From Haloarchaeobius salinus (lineage in GTDB: Archaea; Halobacteriota; Halobacteria; Halobacteriales; Natrialbaceae), in contig NZ_JANHAU010000005.1 in the NCBI RefSeq assembly GCF_024464185.1, positions 62,001 to 126,000 on the forward strand: 64,000 nucleotides of DNA, given 5' to 3'. The position numbers and the translations under genes were made by a program. The stretch's first letter is position 1; the number at the start of each line of letters is the position of its first letter. The notes under the pieces were generated by a model. The model was not told the origin of the DNA and did not search any database. It saw only the letters and a list, made by a program, of their open reading frames with translations. Below are positions 35,733-44,824 of this stretch, one piece after another.

Positions 35733-36274
35733 GTACCGCCGACAGCACGGGCCAGGGGCACCTCCACACCCTCCGTGACGCTCTGACCTATCCCCTCACC
35801 TCTGACCGCCGGCTGCTGGTCGCCGGTGTCGCCACGGCACTGACGTACCTCGTGCTCGTGTTGAGTACGTTCCCACAGTTCTCCGTCCAGATCGTCTCGA
35901 AGGACCCCGCGGACATCGGCTACGCCGTCTCGGCGCTCACCCGGGAGGTGTACCTCACCACCGGCTGGATAGGGCTCGCACTCGTCGTGCTGTACGCGCT
36001 CCTGACCGGGGTCGCGCTGACCCACACCGCCGCGCTGTACCGGCAGACACGGGCGAGCGGCGCATCGTCGCTGGCGACGGTGCTCCCGGGCGTCCTCGCT
36101 GCGGGCTGTGCGAGCTGCGGAGCCGGCGTCCTCGGGATGCTCGGGTTCGTGGGGGCGATGGCGGCGCTCCCGTTCCAGGGGAACCTCCTCCGGGCCGCCG
36201 GGATCCTGCTGCTCGTCGGATTCCTCGCCAGAACGGGCGACCCCCGGACCTGTGACGTAGGTGACCTCACGTGA
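35729..36274 (+). CDS. Membrane protein with intramembrane CxxC (operon with DsbA-like protein)
   Basis: The GTG at 35729 overlaps the upstream stop. The 181-residue product has four hydrophobic segments (about residues 29-50, 75-98, 115-140 and 148-168). Cys 127 and Cys 130 form a CxxC (AGCASCGAG) at the edge of the third helix. The C-terminus is short and polar. No known family is recognised. Coupling to a DsbA-like protein suggests that this CxxC either re-oxidises or reduces it. Confidence 0.75.
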   Translation: MSTADSTGQGHLHTLRDALTYPLTSDRRLLVAGVATALTYLVLVLSTFPQFSVQIVSKDPADIGYAVSALTREVYLTTGWIGLALVVLYALLTGVALTHTAALYRQTRASGASSLATVLPGVLAAGCASCGAGVLGMLGFVGAMAALPFQGNLLRAAGILLLVGFLARTGDPRTCDVGDLT

Positions 36275-36687
36275 ACGTCGCCGGTGACCGACGAGACGTC
36301 CTGCGAGGCGTCGCCGTCGGACTGGGCGTGTTCCTGGTGTTCGGGGCGGTGACGGGACTGATACCGAACCCGCTCTACGTCCGGATGGTCGCCAGGACGC
36401 CGGTGGACTACCTCTTCCTGTTCGCCACATCCGCGTTCGCGGCGGCGTTCGTCTACCAACGGTCGCTGGCGGCGGAACCAGTCGGTGACGGTGTCGCCGT
36501 CGGCGGCGTCATCTCCGGGGTCCTCGCGTTCGGGTGTCCAATCTGCAACGCGCTCCTGCTCGCGCTGTTCAGCAGCTCCGCGCTGCTGACGTACTTCGAC
36601 CCGCTCCGCCCGCTGCTGGGCGTCGCGAGCATCGGTCTCTTCGTCGGTCTCCTCTACTACCAGCGGGTCAACTGTCGGCGGTGTTGA
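36271..36687 (+). CDS. Membrane protein with CPIC and terminal CRRC pairs
   Basis: The GTG at 36271 overlaps the previous stop by the GTGA pattern. The 138-residue product has about four hydrophobic segments. A CPIC pair (Cys 89 and 92) lies in the third, and the protein ends NCRRC with a second pair (Cys 135 and 138). The spacing resembles a redox relay in which a membrane pair exchanges electrons with a cytoplasmic pair. No family is recognised. The stop is followed by a UspA gene 71 bases downstream. Confidence 0.75.
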   Translation: MNVAGDRRDVLRGVAVGLGVFLVFGAVTGLIPNPLYVRMVARTPVDYLFLFATSAFAAAFVYQRSLAAEPVGDGVAVGGVISGVLAFGCPICNALLLALFSSSALLTYFDPLRPLLGVASIGLFVGLLYYQRVNCRRC

Positions 36688-36758
36688 GACCACGGCCCGA
36701 TTCCACCGTCACGGGAACCGGCGCATCACTCTTGGTAGCAAACAGCGTAGTTCTAGCC

Positions 36759-37190
36759 ATGTACTCGAGCATCCTCGTGCCGACGGACGGGAGCGAGCAC
36801 GCCGAGCGGGGCATCGAACACGGGATGGACCTGGCGGCGGAACACGGCGCGACACTCCACGTGCTGTTCGTCGTCGACGAGAACGTCTACGGGTCGACGC
36901 CGGCCCTGAGCAGCTACGAGGCGGCGCTGGAGCGGCTGGCGGACGACGCAGAGGACCTCGTCGGGGACGTCGTCGAGGACGCCATCGAACACGGAATCGA
37001 GACGACGACGGCAGTGCGCCGCGGCGTTCCCCACCAGGAGATTCTGACGTACGCTTCGGAGAACGACATCGACGCCATCGTGATGGGCAAGCGCGGTGCC
37101 TCGGGGGAGCCAGGCGAGGGCCCCCACCACCTCGGGTCGGTGACGGACCGTGTCCTCAGGGGGTCCGAGGTGCCGGTCACACCGGTCTGA
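36759..37190 (+). CDS. Universal stress protein (UspA family)
   Basis: A 143-residue single Usp domain: starts MYSSILVPTDGSEHAERGI; ends DAIVMGKRGASGEPGEGPHHLGSVTDRVLRGSEVPVTPV, containing the ATP-binding G-2x-G-9x-G(S/T) pattern in altered form. Its position after the redox operon suggests oxidative stress involvement, but it has its own upstream spacer. Confidence 0.9.
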   Translation: MYSSILVPTDGSEHAERGIEHGMDLAAEHGATLHVLFVVDENVYGSTPALSSYEAALERLADDAEDLVGDVVEDAIEHGIETTTAVRRGVPHQEILTYASENDIDAIVMGKRGASGEPGEGPHHLGSVTDRVLRGSEVPVTPV

Positions 37191-37328
37191 GCGAACCGGA
37201 GTGGGGCGGCCGAGACGGACACAACCGGGGCGGACCCGACGTGCTTCGCCCCCGAATCGCCTGGGTGCGGCGGGACACGAAGTACTTCGACTGCGATATC
37301 AAGACGGTCGACGACCGAGGAGCAGTCG

Positions 37329-37424
37329 ATGGGTAGACAAGAGACGGTACCACCGACAGCGACTGCAGTTGCGAACGGATTCGACGCACGTGCCGACGCG
37401 GCGGCCAGCGGAGGGAACCGATGA
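37329..37424 (+). CDS. Possible 31-codon leader ORF overlapping the beta-helix lipoprotein gene
   Basis: ATG at 37329 opens a 31-codon frame whose TGA (37422-37424) overlaps the next gene's ATG at 37421 in an ATGA pattern. The peptide is Ala-rich and unremarkable. The overlap could couple translation of the two; it may equally be chance. Confidence 0.3.
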   Translation: MGRQETVPPTATAVANGFDARADAAASGGNR

Positions 37425-39958
37425 CGGAGCAGCGGGACCGGACGACGAGGCGGCGCGACCTGCTCAGGGCGGTCGGCGCGACGGCGTTCGCAACCTCGGT
37501 CGCGGGCTGTGCGGCGCTGACTGGCGGTTCCGACAGCCCGGCGGCGGACCCGACACCACAGGCGACCACGGCCGCGCCACCGACGGATCAGCCGACCACG
37601 GCAGGGGACGGCGAACCGACGGACGACACCGGCCAACCTGCCGGTGACGGACCCACGGCGGGCATGGAGGCCTGTCCGGCGGGGAACGCGGGCGGCGGCG
37701 ACGTCGTCGAGATCGGCGGCACGTTCACCGAGGACACGACGCTCGGCTCCGAGGCCAGCGAGTACCTGGTCACCAGCTCGCTCGACGTAGAGGACGGCGC
37801 AGTGTTGACCGTCGAACCGGGGACGAAGCTCCGCTTCGCACAGGACACCTCACTCGTCGTCAGAGCCGACTCCGCGCTCTCGGCGGTCGGGAACTGCGCG
37901 GAGCCCGTGGTGTTCACCGGTGATCAGGCGACACGCGGCTTCTGGAAGGGCATCTTCTTCGAGGGGTCCGACCGGGTGCAGAGCGAGCTGACCTACGCGG
38001 TCGTCGAGTACGGCGGCGGGGACTCGTTCATCTTCGCGCCTGCACGAGCGAACGTCGTGGCCATCGACGGCGCACGACTCCGTATCGACAGCTCGAGCCT
38101 GCGCGAGAGCGACGCCTACGGGCTGGCCTACAGCGGCAGCGTGACGGTCGACAGTTTCGAGCAGAACGTGCTGACGGCCAACGGCGACGGTGCCGCGTAC
38201 GTCTCGTCACAGTCGGCGCACTTCCTGAGCGACGGGAGCACCTACACGGGAAACGACGAGGACCGCGTCGCCATGCACGGCGACGACATCGGGGCCGACT
38301 TCGCGGGCACGTGGGACGCACTCGACGTGCCCTACACCGTGGAGACGGGGGACAACATCCGGCTGGACGGTGAGCTGACCATCGCCCCCGGGACGACCGT
38401 CGAGTTCGGACAGGGCGTCGGTCTCCTGGTCTCGGAGGACGGCCCCGGTTCGCTCCGAGCGGTCGGGATGGACCCCGAGACCGAGGAGGTCCAACCAATC
38501 ACGTTCACCGGCTCACAGCAGACCCGTGGTTACTGGAAGGGCGTCGGTATCGTCGGCAGCGACCAGACGCCGAGCCGGTTCGAGCACGTGGTGTTCGAGT
38601 ACGGCGGCGGCGACGACTACATCTTTGCGCCAGGGGAGGCCAACCTCGCCGTCTGGGACGGCTCGCGGGTCGACGTCTCGAACTGCACGTTCCGCGAGAG
38701 CGACGCCTACGGCTTCGCCTTCTCCGGTAGCGCACGTGTCGACGCCTTCGTGCAGAACACGGTGACCGCGAACGCCTCCGGGGCCGGGCTGGTCTCGTCC
38801 GCGACCGCGCACGTCCTCTCCGACACCGGGACCTACACCGGTAACGACGAGGACTTCGTGCTCGTCCGCGGGGCCACGATTCCGGGTGACGACGAGGTGA
38901 CGTGGGACGCAATCGACGCCCCCTATCGCGTCCAGACCGGCGAGAACGTGCAGGTGGACGGCCACCTCACAGTCGGCCCCGGCACCACCGTCGAGTTCGG
39001 ACAGGGCGCCAGCATGACCATCGAGGAGAACGGGCCGGGCCGGCTGACGGCGGTCGGCATCGACCCGGACACCGAGGAGAGCCAGCCGATCACGTTCACG
39101 GGTGAACAGCAGACCCGCGGCTACTGGGACGGCATCGCCTTCCGCGGCACCGACCGGACCGAGAACCAGCTCCGCAACTGCGTCGTCGAGTACGGCGGCG
39201 GCGACGACTGGATCTTCGCACCCGCCAGGGCGAACGTCGTCGTGTTCGAGGGCTCACGGGTCCGCATCGACGGCTGCACACTCCGGGAGAGCGACGCCTA
39301 CGGCTTCGCCTTCTCCGGCAGCGCGAAGGTCGACAGCTTCACGGCCAACACCGTCACTCGGAACGCGTCGGGGGCGGGGAGGGTCGCCTCGTCGACGGCC
39401 CACCCGCTCTCGGACACCGGCACCTACACCGGCAACGACGAGGACATCGTGCTCGTCCGTGGCGACACCATCGGGAGCCGACAGACCGTCACCTGGGACG
39501 CCATCGACGTGCCCTACCGGGTGAACACCGACGACAACGTCGAGGTGAACGGACACCTGACGATCGACCCCGGGACCACCGTCGAGTTCGGCCAGGGTGC
39601 GCGGATGACCGTCGAGGAGGACGGTCCCGGCGCGCTCACGGCCGTTGGCGAGTCCGGCAGTCCGATCACCTTCACCGGTGAACAGCAGACGCCGGGGTTC
39701 TGGGACGGCATCGCCTTCCGCGGCAGCGCGCGGACCGACAACCAGCTCCACTGGTGCGTCGTCGAGCACGGCGGCCGCGACGACTGGATCTTCGCCCCCG
39801 GTCACGCGAACGTCGTCGTGTTCGAGGGCTCGACGCTCTCGCTCCAGAACTCGACCATCCGCGACGGCAGCGGCTACGGGCTCGCGGTGAGCGGCGACGC
39901 GACAGTGAGCCAGAACGGGAACACGTTCTCCGCGAACGGGGGCGGGGCGCAGAACTGA
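37421..39958 (+). CDS. Tat lipoprotein of tandem beta-helix repeats
   Basis: The 845-residue protein has a Tat signal (TTRRRDLLRAV) and lipobox SVAGC, followed by a Thr/Pro/Asp/Ala-rich stalk to about residue 95. The rest is nearly four copies of a roughly 197-residue unit. Each copy has TVEFGQG (about residues 326, 522 and 719; a related TVEPGTKL in the first), a GITF/GIAFRG segment, and VVEYGGGDD(Y/W)IFAPARANVV, then RESDAYGFAFSGSA. The last copy is cut short. The pattern is a right-handed parallel beta-helix like pectate-lyase-type surface proteins, anchored outside the cell. No catalytic residues are identified; the role may be adhesion or polysaccharide binding. Confidence 0.85.
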   Translation: MTEQRDRTTRRRDLLRAVGATAFATSVAGCAALTGGSDSPAADPTPQATTAAPPTDQPTTAGDGEPTDDTGQPAGDGPTAGMEACPAGNAGGGDVVEIGGTFTEDTTLGSEASEYLVTSSLDVEDGAVLTVEPGTKLRFAQDTSLVVRADSALSAVGNCAEPVVFTGDQATRGFWKGIFFEGSDRVQSELTYAVVEYGGGDSFIFAPARANVVAIDGARLRIDSSSLRESDAYGLAYSGSVTVDSFEQNVLTANGDGAAYVSSQSAHFLSDGSTYTGNDEDRVAMHGDDIGADFAGTWDALDVPYTVETGDNIRLDGELTIAPGTTVEFGQGVGLLVSEDGPGSLRAVGMDPETEEVQPITFTGSQQTRGYWKGVGIVGSDQTPSRFEHVVFEYGGGDDYIFAPGEANLAVWDGSRVDVSNCTFRESDAYGFAFSGSARVDAFVQNTVTANASGAGLVSSATAHVLSDTGTYTGNDEDFVLVRGATIPGDDEVTWDAIDAPYRVQTGENVQVDGHLTVGPGTTVEFGQGASMTIEENGPGRLTAVGIDPDTEESQPITFTGEQQTRGYWDGIAFRGTDRTENQLRNCVVEYGGGDDWIFAPARANVVVFEGSRVRIDGCTLRESDAYGFAFSGSAKVDSFTANTVTRNASGAGRVASSTAHPLSDTGTYTGNDEDIVLVRGDTIGSRQTVTWDAIDVPYRVNTDDNVEVNGHLTIDPGTTVEFGQGARMTVEEDGPGALTAVGESGSPITFTGEQQTPGFWDGIAFRGSARTDNQLHWCVVEHGGRDDWIFAPGHANVVVFEGSTLSLQNSTIRDGSGYGLAVSGDATVSQNGNTFSANGGGAQN
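37800..39940 (+). repeat. Four tandem repeats of about 590 bp in the beta-helix gene
   Basis: Landmark sequences recur with about 590-base spacing: GTCGAGTTCGG appears near 38399, 38991 and 39581. Units 2-4 are much more alike to each other than to unit 1, and short stretches are identical at the DNA level. This implies repeated unequal crossover or conversion. Confidence 0.75.
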
Positions 39959-40040
39959 GGCGTCCGGAGGGAACCGGGGGACGGTTTCTGCGGCCTCGTC
40001 CTCCAGAAAGCACTTGTCTGTATTCCTGAAACCCCTATCC

Positions 40041-40871
40041 ATGGACCGACGGCAGTTCCTCGGTCTCGCGGCGGCCGGGGTTCCGTCCATCGCCGGCTGC
40101 CTGGGTGGCTCTCCGGGCGAATCGCCGCCAGCCTCCACCGAATCGCCAGCCTCTGAACCGACTACTCGAACGCCGAGTATCAATGAGACATCGACCCGAG
40201 TCGAGATGGGAGAGACGGCTACGGTCGGGGACCGGGACGTGGTTCTCTCCGAGCCCAGACTCCGGAAGGGCGTCTACACAACGGGCGTCCACGACCCGCG
40301 GCTGGTCGCGTGGCGTGGCCAGTACATCGTGGTCACGGTCACTGGCTCCGACCTGGCGTCCATCGACGACCTCCGAACGGAGGTCCCCGGCGGCAGCGAC
40401 GTCTCCGTGTCCCCGACGCCGACGCTCACCGACCGGGAGTACGCGGTTCCCCTTCCGCCAGGCAACCACGAGAGGGCCGAACTGGTCGTGGAGGAAAACG
40501 GTGAAACTGCCCGCTGGAGCCTCCCGGCGGCGGTCCAAGAGAACGTCGGCAACATGCCGAGGTTCGGCATCGAGTCGTCCGAGTTCGTCCGGCGTGACGG
40601 CGACCTCGAGCTGGAGATGACTGTCCGGAACGAGGGCGACCGGGACGGCCAGTTCGTCGCGACGGCGAGTTCGGCGGCCTTCAGCGGGAAGCGCGCCTTC
40701 GAGTTCCCGGTCGCGGCCGGCGAGTCGTACGAGTACAGCGGAACCGCGGGCGGGATGGCCCTCCTGTTCGACAACGACGGTGGCGGGACGTTCGTCGTCG
40801 AGTACCCGGGACGTGACGGGGTGGAGCGGCACGAGATTCGTGCGGAGATGCCGGGCACGACGGCGAACTGA
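40041..40871 (+). CDS. Tat lipoprotein of unknown function
   Basis: A 276-residue product with Tat motif DRRQFLGLA and lipobox IAGC, then a short Ser/Pro/Thr-rich linker. The mature part has two beta-rich halves (about 55-155 and 160-276), the second reading like an archaeal immunoglobulin-type domain with GVYTTG..., LELEMTVRNEGDRDG. It has no enzyme motif. It follows the beta-helix gene by 82 bases and may be a paralogous surface protein. Confidence 0.8.
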   Translation: MDRRQFLGLAAAGVPSIAGCLGGSPGESPPASTESPASEPTTRTPSINETSTRVEMGETATVGDRDVVLSEPRLRKGVYTTGVHDPRLVAWRGQYIVVTVTGSDLASIDDLRTEVPGGSDVSVSPTPTLTDREYAVPLPPGNHERAELVVEENGETARWSLPAAVQENVGNMPRFGIESSEFVRRDGDLELEMTVRNEGDRDGQFVATASSAAFSGKRAFEFPVAAGESYEYSGTAGGMALLFDNDGGGTFVVEYPGRDGVERHEIRAEMPGTTAN

Positions 40872-40906
40872 CCGGGTCGGCGCTGGGGCCGAGTGTCACG
40901 CCGTAC

Positions 40907-42751
40907 TCAGTCACCGGATGCCGCGACCGCACCGACCTGCACGTTCCAGAGGCGCGCGTAGCTCCCTCCCGCCTCGACCAGCTCGTCGTGCGTGCCCGAT
41001 TCGACGATCCGGCCGTCGTCGAGCACGACGATCTGGTCGGCGTGCCGGACCGTCGAGAGACGGTGGGCGACGACGAACGTCGTGCGGTCGGCGGTGATCT
41101 CGGCGAGGTGCTCCTGGACGATGCGCTCGGTCTCGGTGTCGACGTGGCTCGTCGCCTCGTCGAACACCAGCAGCTCCGGGTCGCCGACGACGGCGCGGGC
41201 GATGGCGAGTCGCTGGCGCTGGCCGCCCGACAGCGAGGTGCCCTGCACGCCGAGTTCGGTGTCGTAGCCGTCGGCCAGTTCGGTGACGAACTCGTGAGCA
41301 CCCGCGACGCGGGCGGCCTCGCGGACCCGCGCGTCGTCCACCTCACCGTCCGGTGCGCCGGCCGCGACGTTCTCCCGGACGGTGCCGTCGAACAGGAACG
41401 AGTCCTGGTCGACGTAGCCGACCTGTTCGCGGTAGGACTCCGGTTCGATGTCGGTGAGAGCCCGTCCCTGAACCTCGATGTGACCCGTTCCGGGGTCGTG
41501 GAACTTGAGCAGCAAGTCGAGGAGCGTCGACTTGCCAGCGCCCGTCGCCCCGACGATACCAACTGTCGAGCCGGATGCGACGGCGAGGTCGATGCCATCG
41601 AGGACCGGCCGGTCTGTCCCGGGGTAGGTAAAGGAGACGTCGTCGACGGTCACGCCGGGTGCGTCGAGGTCGACGGCGGCCTCCTCCCGACGACCGGTCC
41701 CCACCTCGCGAGCGGTGAGTCCCCCGATCCGTTTCGCGGCCGCCTTCGCGCCCTTGTAGCCGTTGATGAGGCCGCCGAGGTTCTTCAGCGGCGGCGTCAT
41801 CCGCTCCAGGTAGAAGAGGAACGGGACGAGCTCCCCGGCGGTGAGCGTCCCGGAGAAGACCAGCGGTGGTCCGACCGTGGTCCACTGGACCCCGATGGCG
41901 ACGACGAGGACGAGCCAGACACCGACGACGAGGCGGTTGAGCGGTGCCTGTCGGATGGAGAGCCGACGGTTCGCGAGCCGGGCGTCGGTGTACTCGCGCG
42001 AGGCGTCGGCGGTCCGCCGGCTCTCGGCGGCCTCGGCGGTGTTCGCCTTGATGACGTCGAGCCCGCCGAGCGCCGTCTCCAGCAGCGCGTTCAGTCCGCC
42101 ACGCTCGGTCCGGATGTCGTCCTGGATCGGCTCCACCCGCCGGGAGAACCAGAGGTTCATCGCGGCCAGCACCGGCGCGGATAGCAGGACGAACAGCGCG
42201 AGCTGGACGTTCAGCAGGCCCATGTAGACGAACGCACTCACGATGGTGGTGAGCGCCCAGATGCTCGCCTCGACGAGCTTGTTGAAGAACGTGTCCAGCT
42301 GGTTCACGTCGTCGTTCAGCGCGCTGATGACGTTGCCCGTGCGGTGCTCGTCGAAGAAGGCCAGGTCGAAGCCGACGACCGTCGAGAAGGCTCCTGTCCG
42401 GACCTCGTGCAGGAACCGCTGGGTGTACAGGCCGAAGCAGTACTCCCCGACGAACGAGAGCGAGTGCGACACCAGACTGGTCGCGACGATGAGTGCCGTG
42501 ACGAAGACGAGCAGGTCGATGGTCTCGGTCGGGACCACGGACTGCGGCAGCAGCGGCAGAGCGAAGGGCTGGTCGTTGAACAGCGCGTCGATGCCCAGTC
42601 CGATGAGGTAGACGTCGGCGAGGCTCAGGAAGATGGAGACGAACGTCGACGCCATCGCGACCAGCAGCAGCGGAAGGTCCGCCCGTCCGTAGCGGTCGAC
42701 GAGCGAGACGAGCGGGTGGTCGTCGGCCCGCTCCGAGAACGCATCCGTCAT
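40907..42751 (-). CDS. ABC exporter half-transporter B (fused membrane and ATPase domains)
   Basis: The 614-residue product has six membrane helices (about residues 20-330) and an ATPase domain with Walker A GATGAGKST, the Q-loop region VGYVDQDSF, signature LSGGQRQRLAIARA, Walker B LLVFDEATSHVD and H-loop VVAHRLS. It starts inside the last four bases of the other half-transporter gene (ATGA overlap), so the two subunits are made together and form a heterodimer. Both ATPase sites look complete. Substrate is unknown; a drug, lipid or peptide exporter is likely. Confidence 0.93.
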   Translation of the reverse strand: MTDAFSERADDHPLVSLVDRYGRADLPLLLVAMASTFVSIFLSLADVYLIGLGIDALFNDQPFALPLLPQSVVPTETIDLLVFVTALIVATSLVSHSLSFVGEYCFGLYTQRFLHEVRTGAFSTVVGFDLAFFDEHRTGNVISALNDDVNQLDTFFNKLVEASIWALTTIVSAFVYMGLLNVQLALFVLLSAPVLAAMNLWFSRRVEPIQDDIRTERGGLNALLETALGGLDVIKANTAEAAESRRTADASREYTDARLANRRLSIRQAPLNRLVVGVWLVLVVAIGVQWTTVGPPLVFSGTLTAGELVPFLFYLERMTPPLKNLGGLINGYKGAKAAAKRIGGLTAREVGTGRREEAAVDLDAPGVTVDDVSFTYPGTDRPVLDGIDLAVASGSTVGIVGATGAGKSTLLDLLLKFHDPGTGHIEVQGRALTDIEPESYREQVGYVDQDSFLFDGTVRENVAAGAPDGEVDDARVREAARVAGAHEFVTELADGYDTELGVQGTSLSGGQRQRLAIARAVVGDPELLVFDEATSHVDTETERIVQEHLAEITADRTTFVVAHRLSTVRHADQIVVLDDGRIVESGTHDELVEAGGSYARLWNVQVGAVAASGD

Positions 42752-44607
42752 CCCTGGACCTCCGTTTCGGGGGCGTCGGCCGACCCATCCATCCCGGTCG
42801 CGACGGCTCCGGTCTGGACCGCCCAGAGCGAGGCGTACGTACCGTCCCGGTCGACGAGTTCGTCGTGCGTGCCGCGCTCGGTGATCCGGCCGTCCTCGAG
42901 GACGACGATGCGGTCGGCCTGCCGGACCGTCGAGAGTCGGTGGGCGACGGCGAAGACGGTCCTGTCCTGGGCGACGGAGCGCAGTGTCCGCTGTATCTCG
43001 GCCTCGGTCTCGGTGTCGACGTGACTCGTCGCCTCGTCGAACACCAGCAGGTCCGGCTCCGTCAGGAGGGCCCGGGCGATGGCGAGACGCTGTCGCTGCC
43101 CACCGGAGAGCGTGGTGCCGCGCTCGCCGACCTCGGTGTCGTAGCCGTCGGCCAGCTCGGTGACGAACTCGTGTGCGCGAGCCTGCTTCGCTGCGTCGAC
43201 GACGGCCTCGCGTGGGGCGTCCGGGGCCGCGTAGGCGACGTTCTCGTGGACCGTCCCGGGGAACAGGAACGGGTCCTGCCCGACGTAGCCCACGTGCTCC
43301 CGGAGGCTCTCGACGGCGTGTTCGTCGATTGGCCGGCCGTCGATGCGGATCTCGCCGGTGTCCGGGTCGAAGAACCGGAGCAGGAGCTTCACGAGCGTGG
43401 ACTTGCCAGCGCCGCTGTGGCCGACGATACCGACGAAGTCACCGGGGTCGGCCCGCAGGGAGACGTCCTGCAGCGTCGGCTCGCCAGCGGCGTCGTCGTA
43501 GGTGAACGACACCCCATCGTAGTCGACACCGCCGTCGGTGACGGACAGCGGTGGTGCCTGCTCGTCGGGGCTCTCGGCGGCGTCGTGGCGCAGCAGCGGG
43601 ACGACCCGACGACCGGACGCCCGACCGTTCTCTATCCTGTCCAGCACCTCGACCGCGAGCTTCCGCGTCGGGTCCATCAGCGAGAACGTGTACATGATGA
43701 ACGTGAGCAGGGTCCCCGCGGTGAGCGACTGCGTGAAGACGGCCGGGGTGCCGGTGAGGAGCCAGTAGCTCCCCACGCCGAAGAGGAACCAGACGCCGGC
43801 GACCGCGAGCAGCCAGGAGACGCGGTTGTAGATGGCCCGGAGCTTGAGAGCCGACCAGGCAGCGCGCTTGTAGGCCGCCGAGGCCGCACCGAGCCGACTG
43901 GTCTCGTGCCGTTCTCGGACCAGCGACTTCACGCTCCGGATGCCCTCGACAGCGTCACGGAGACGGTTGTTGAGCCGGCCGACGTTCGAGCGCACGGCGT
44001 CGTACCGCGGCTCGAGCAGCCCGGCGTAGTACCGCGCCGTGACGGCGACGACCACCGGGAGCACGGCCACGACGAGTGCGAGGTTCCAGTTCAGGAGCAG
44101 CATGAAGGCGAACGCGGTGAGGAGTTCACCGCCGTAGACGACAGCTGCGCGACCGCCGTCGAACAGGTCCGCGAGGTTGTCCACGTCGTCGTTGAGGACG
44201 CTCAGACGGTCCCGGTCCCCGGTCCAGTGGGCCGACAGTGGAAGACCGATCGCCGTGTCGAACGAGGTGGTCCGGATCTCGTGGAGCGTTTCGAGGGTGG
44301 CGCGCTCGTAGACGAGGGTGCCGTACCAGCGGCAGAGGCTCTCCCCGACGACGGCGACGGCGAGGAGTGCCACCACGAGCGCGGCCTGTGCGCCCGTCTC
44401 GTCCGGAGCCAGTCCGGCGGGGACGAGTGGCAGGGCGAACGCCTGGCTCTCGAGCAGCAGCGAGTCCAGTGCGACGCCGATGACGAGCGCGGGGACGCGC
44501 TGGAAGGCGAGCGCGAGCAGTATCAGCAGAGTGCCGCCGACGAACTGGCGACTGCGGCGGCGGGCGAACCGGTGCAACAGGTAGCGAACGGGGGTCGATG
44601 TCGACAT
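42748..44607 (-). CDS. ABC exporter half-transporter A (fused membrane and ATPase domains)
   Basis: The 619-residue product has six membrane helices and an ATPase domain with GHSGAGKST, QDPFLFPGTV, LSGGQRQRLAIARAL, LLVFDEATSHVD and VAHRLS. It is the upstream gene of the pair. The ATG at 44607 gives a short cytoplasmic N-terminus; a longer frame upstream reads through the divergent regulator's promoter. It is divergent from the HTH/zinc-ribbon gene at 44825, which lies 217 bases away. Confidence 0.93.
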   Translation of the reverse strand: MSTSTPVRYLLHRFARRRSRQFVGGTLLILLALAFQRVPALVIGVALDSLLLESQAFALPLVPAGLAPDETGAQAALVVALLAVAVVGESLCRWYGTLVYERATLETLHEIRTTSFDTAIGLPLSAHWTGDRDRLSVLNDDVDNLADLFDGGRAAVVYGGELLTAFAFMLLLNWNLALVVAVLPVVVAVTARYYAGLLEPRYDAVRSNVGRLNNRLRDAVEGIRSVKSLVRERHETSRLGAASAAYKRAAWSALKLRAIYNRVSWLLAVAGVWFLFGVGSYWLLTGTPAVFTQSLTAGTLLTFIMYTFSLMDPTRKLAVEVLDRIENGRASGRRVVPLLRHDAAESPDEQAPPLSVTDGGVDYDGVSFTYDDAAGEPTLQDVSLRADPGDFVGIVGHSGAGKSTLVKLLLRFFDPDTGEIRIDGRPIDEHAVESLREHVGYVGQDPFLFPGTVHENVAYAAPDAPREAVVDAAKQARAHEFVTELADGYDTEVGERGTTLSGGQRQRLAIARALLTEPDLLVFDEATSHVDTETEAEIQRTLRSVAQDRTVFAVAHRLSTVRQADRIVVLEDGRITERGTHDELVDRDGTYASLWAVQTGAVATGMDGSADAPETEVQG

Positions 44608-44695
44608 GTCGTGGTGTGGGGGAGCGCGTATCGTCGATGTGCGAACGGTCTGGCGTGTCACAGTTTCAGAGCTGGGAACGGAATAAGCGTAATCT

Positions 44696-44707
44696 GTACC
44701 GCGGTAC
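44696..44707. promoter_or_regulatory. Palindrome between the ABC exporter and its divergent regulator
   Basis: GTACCGCGGTAC is a perfect 12-base palindrome roughly 90 bases before the exporter start and 118 before the regulator start. It is a candidate operator for the adjacent HTH protein. Confidence 0.4.
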
Positions 44708-44824
44708 TGTAAGAACCCAGACACGCCTGTCCTCAGGGGGCCGTCCCATCCAGAGACTCGGCGGGGTCGAAACAGCGCGGCACCCGACCACAAATCAGTT
44801 GCCGGTGGGCGTGAACGACGGCAT

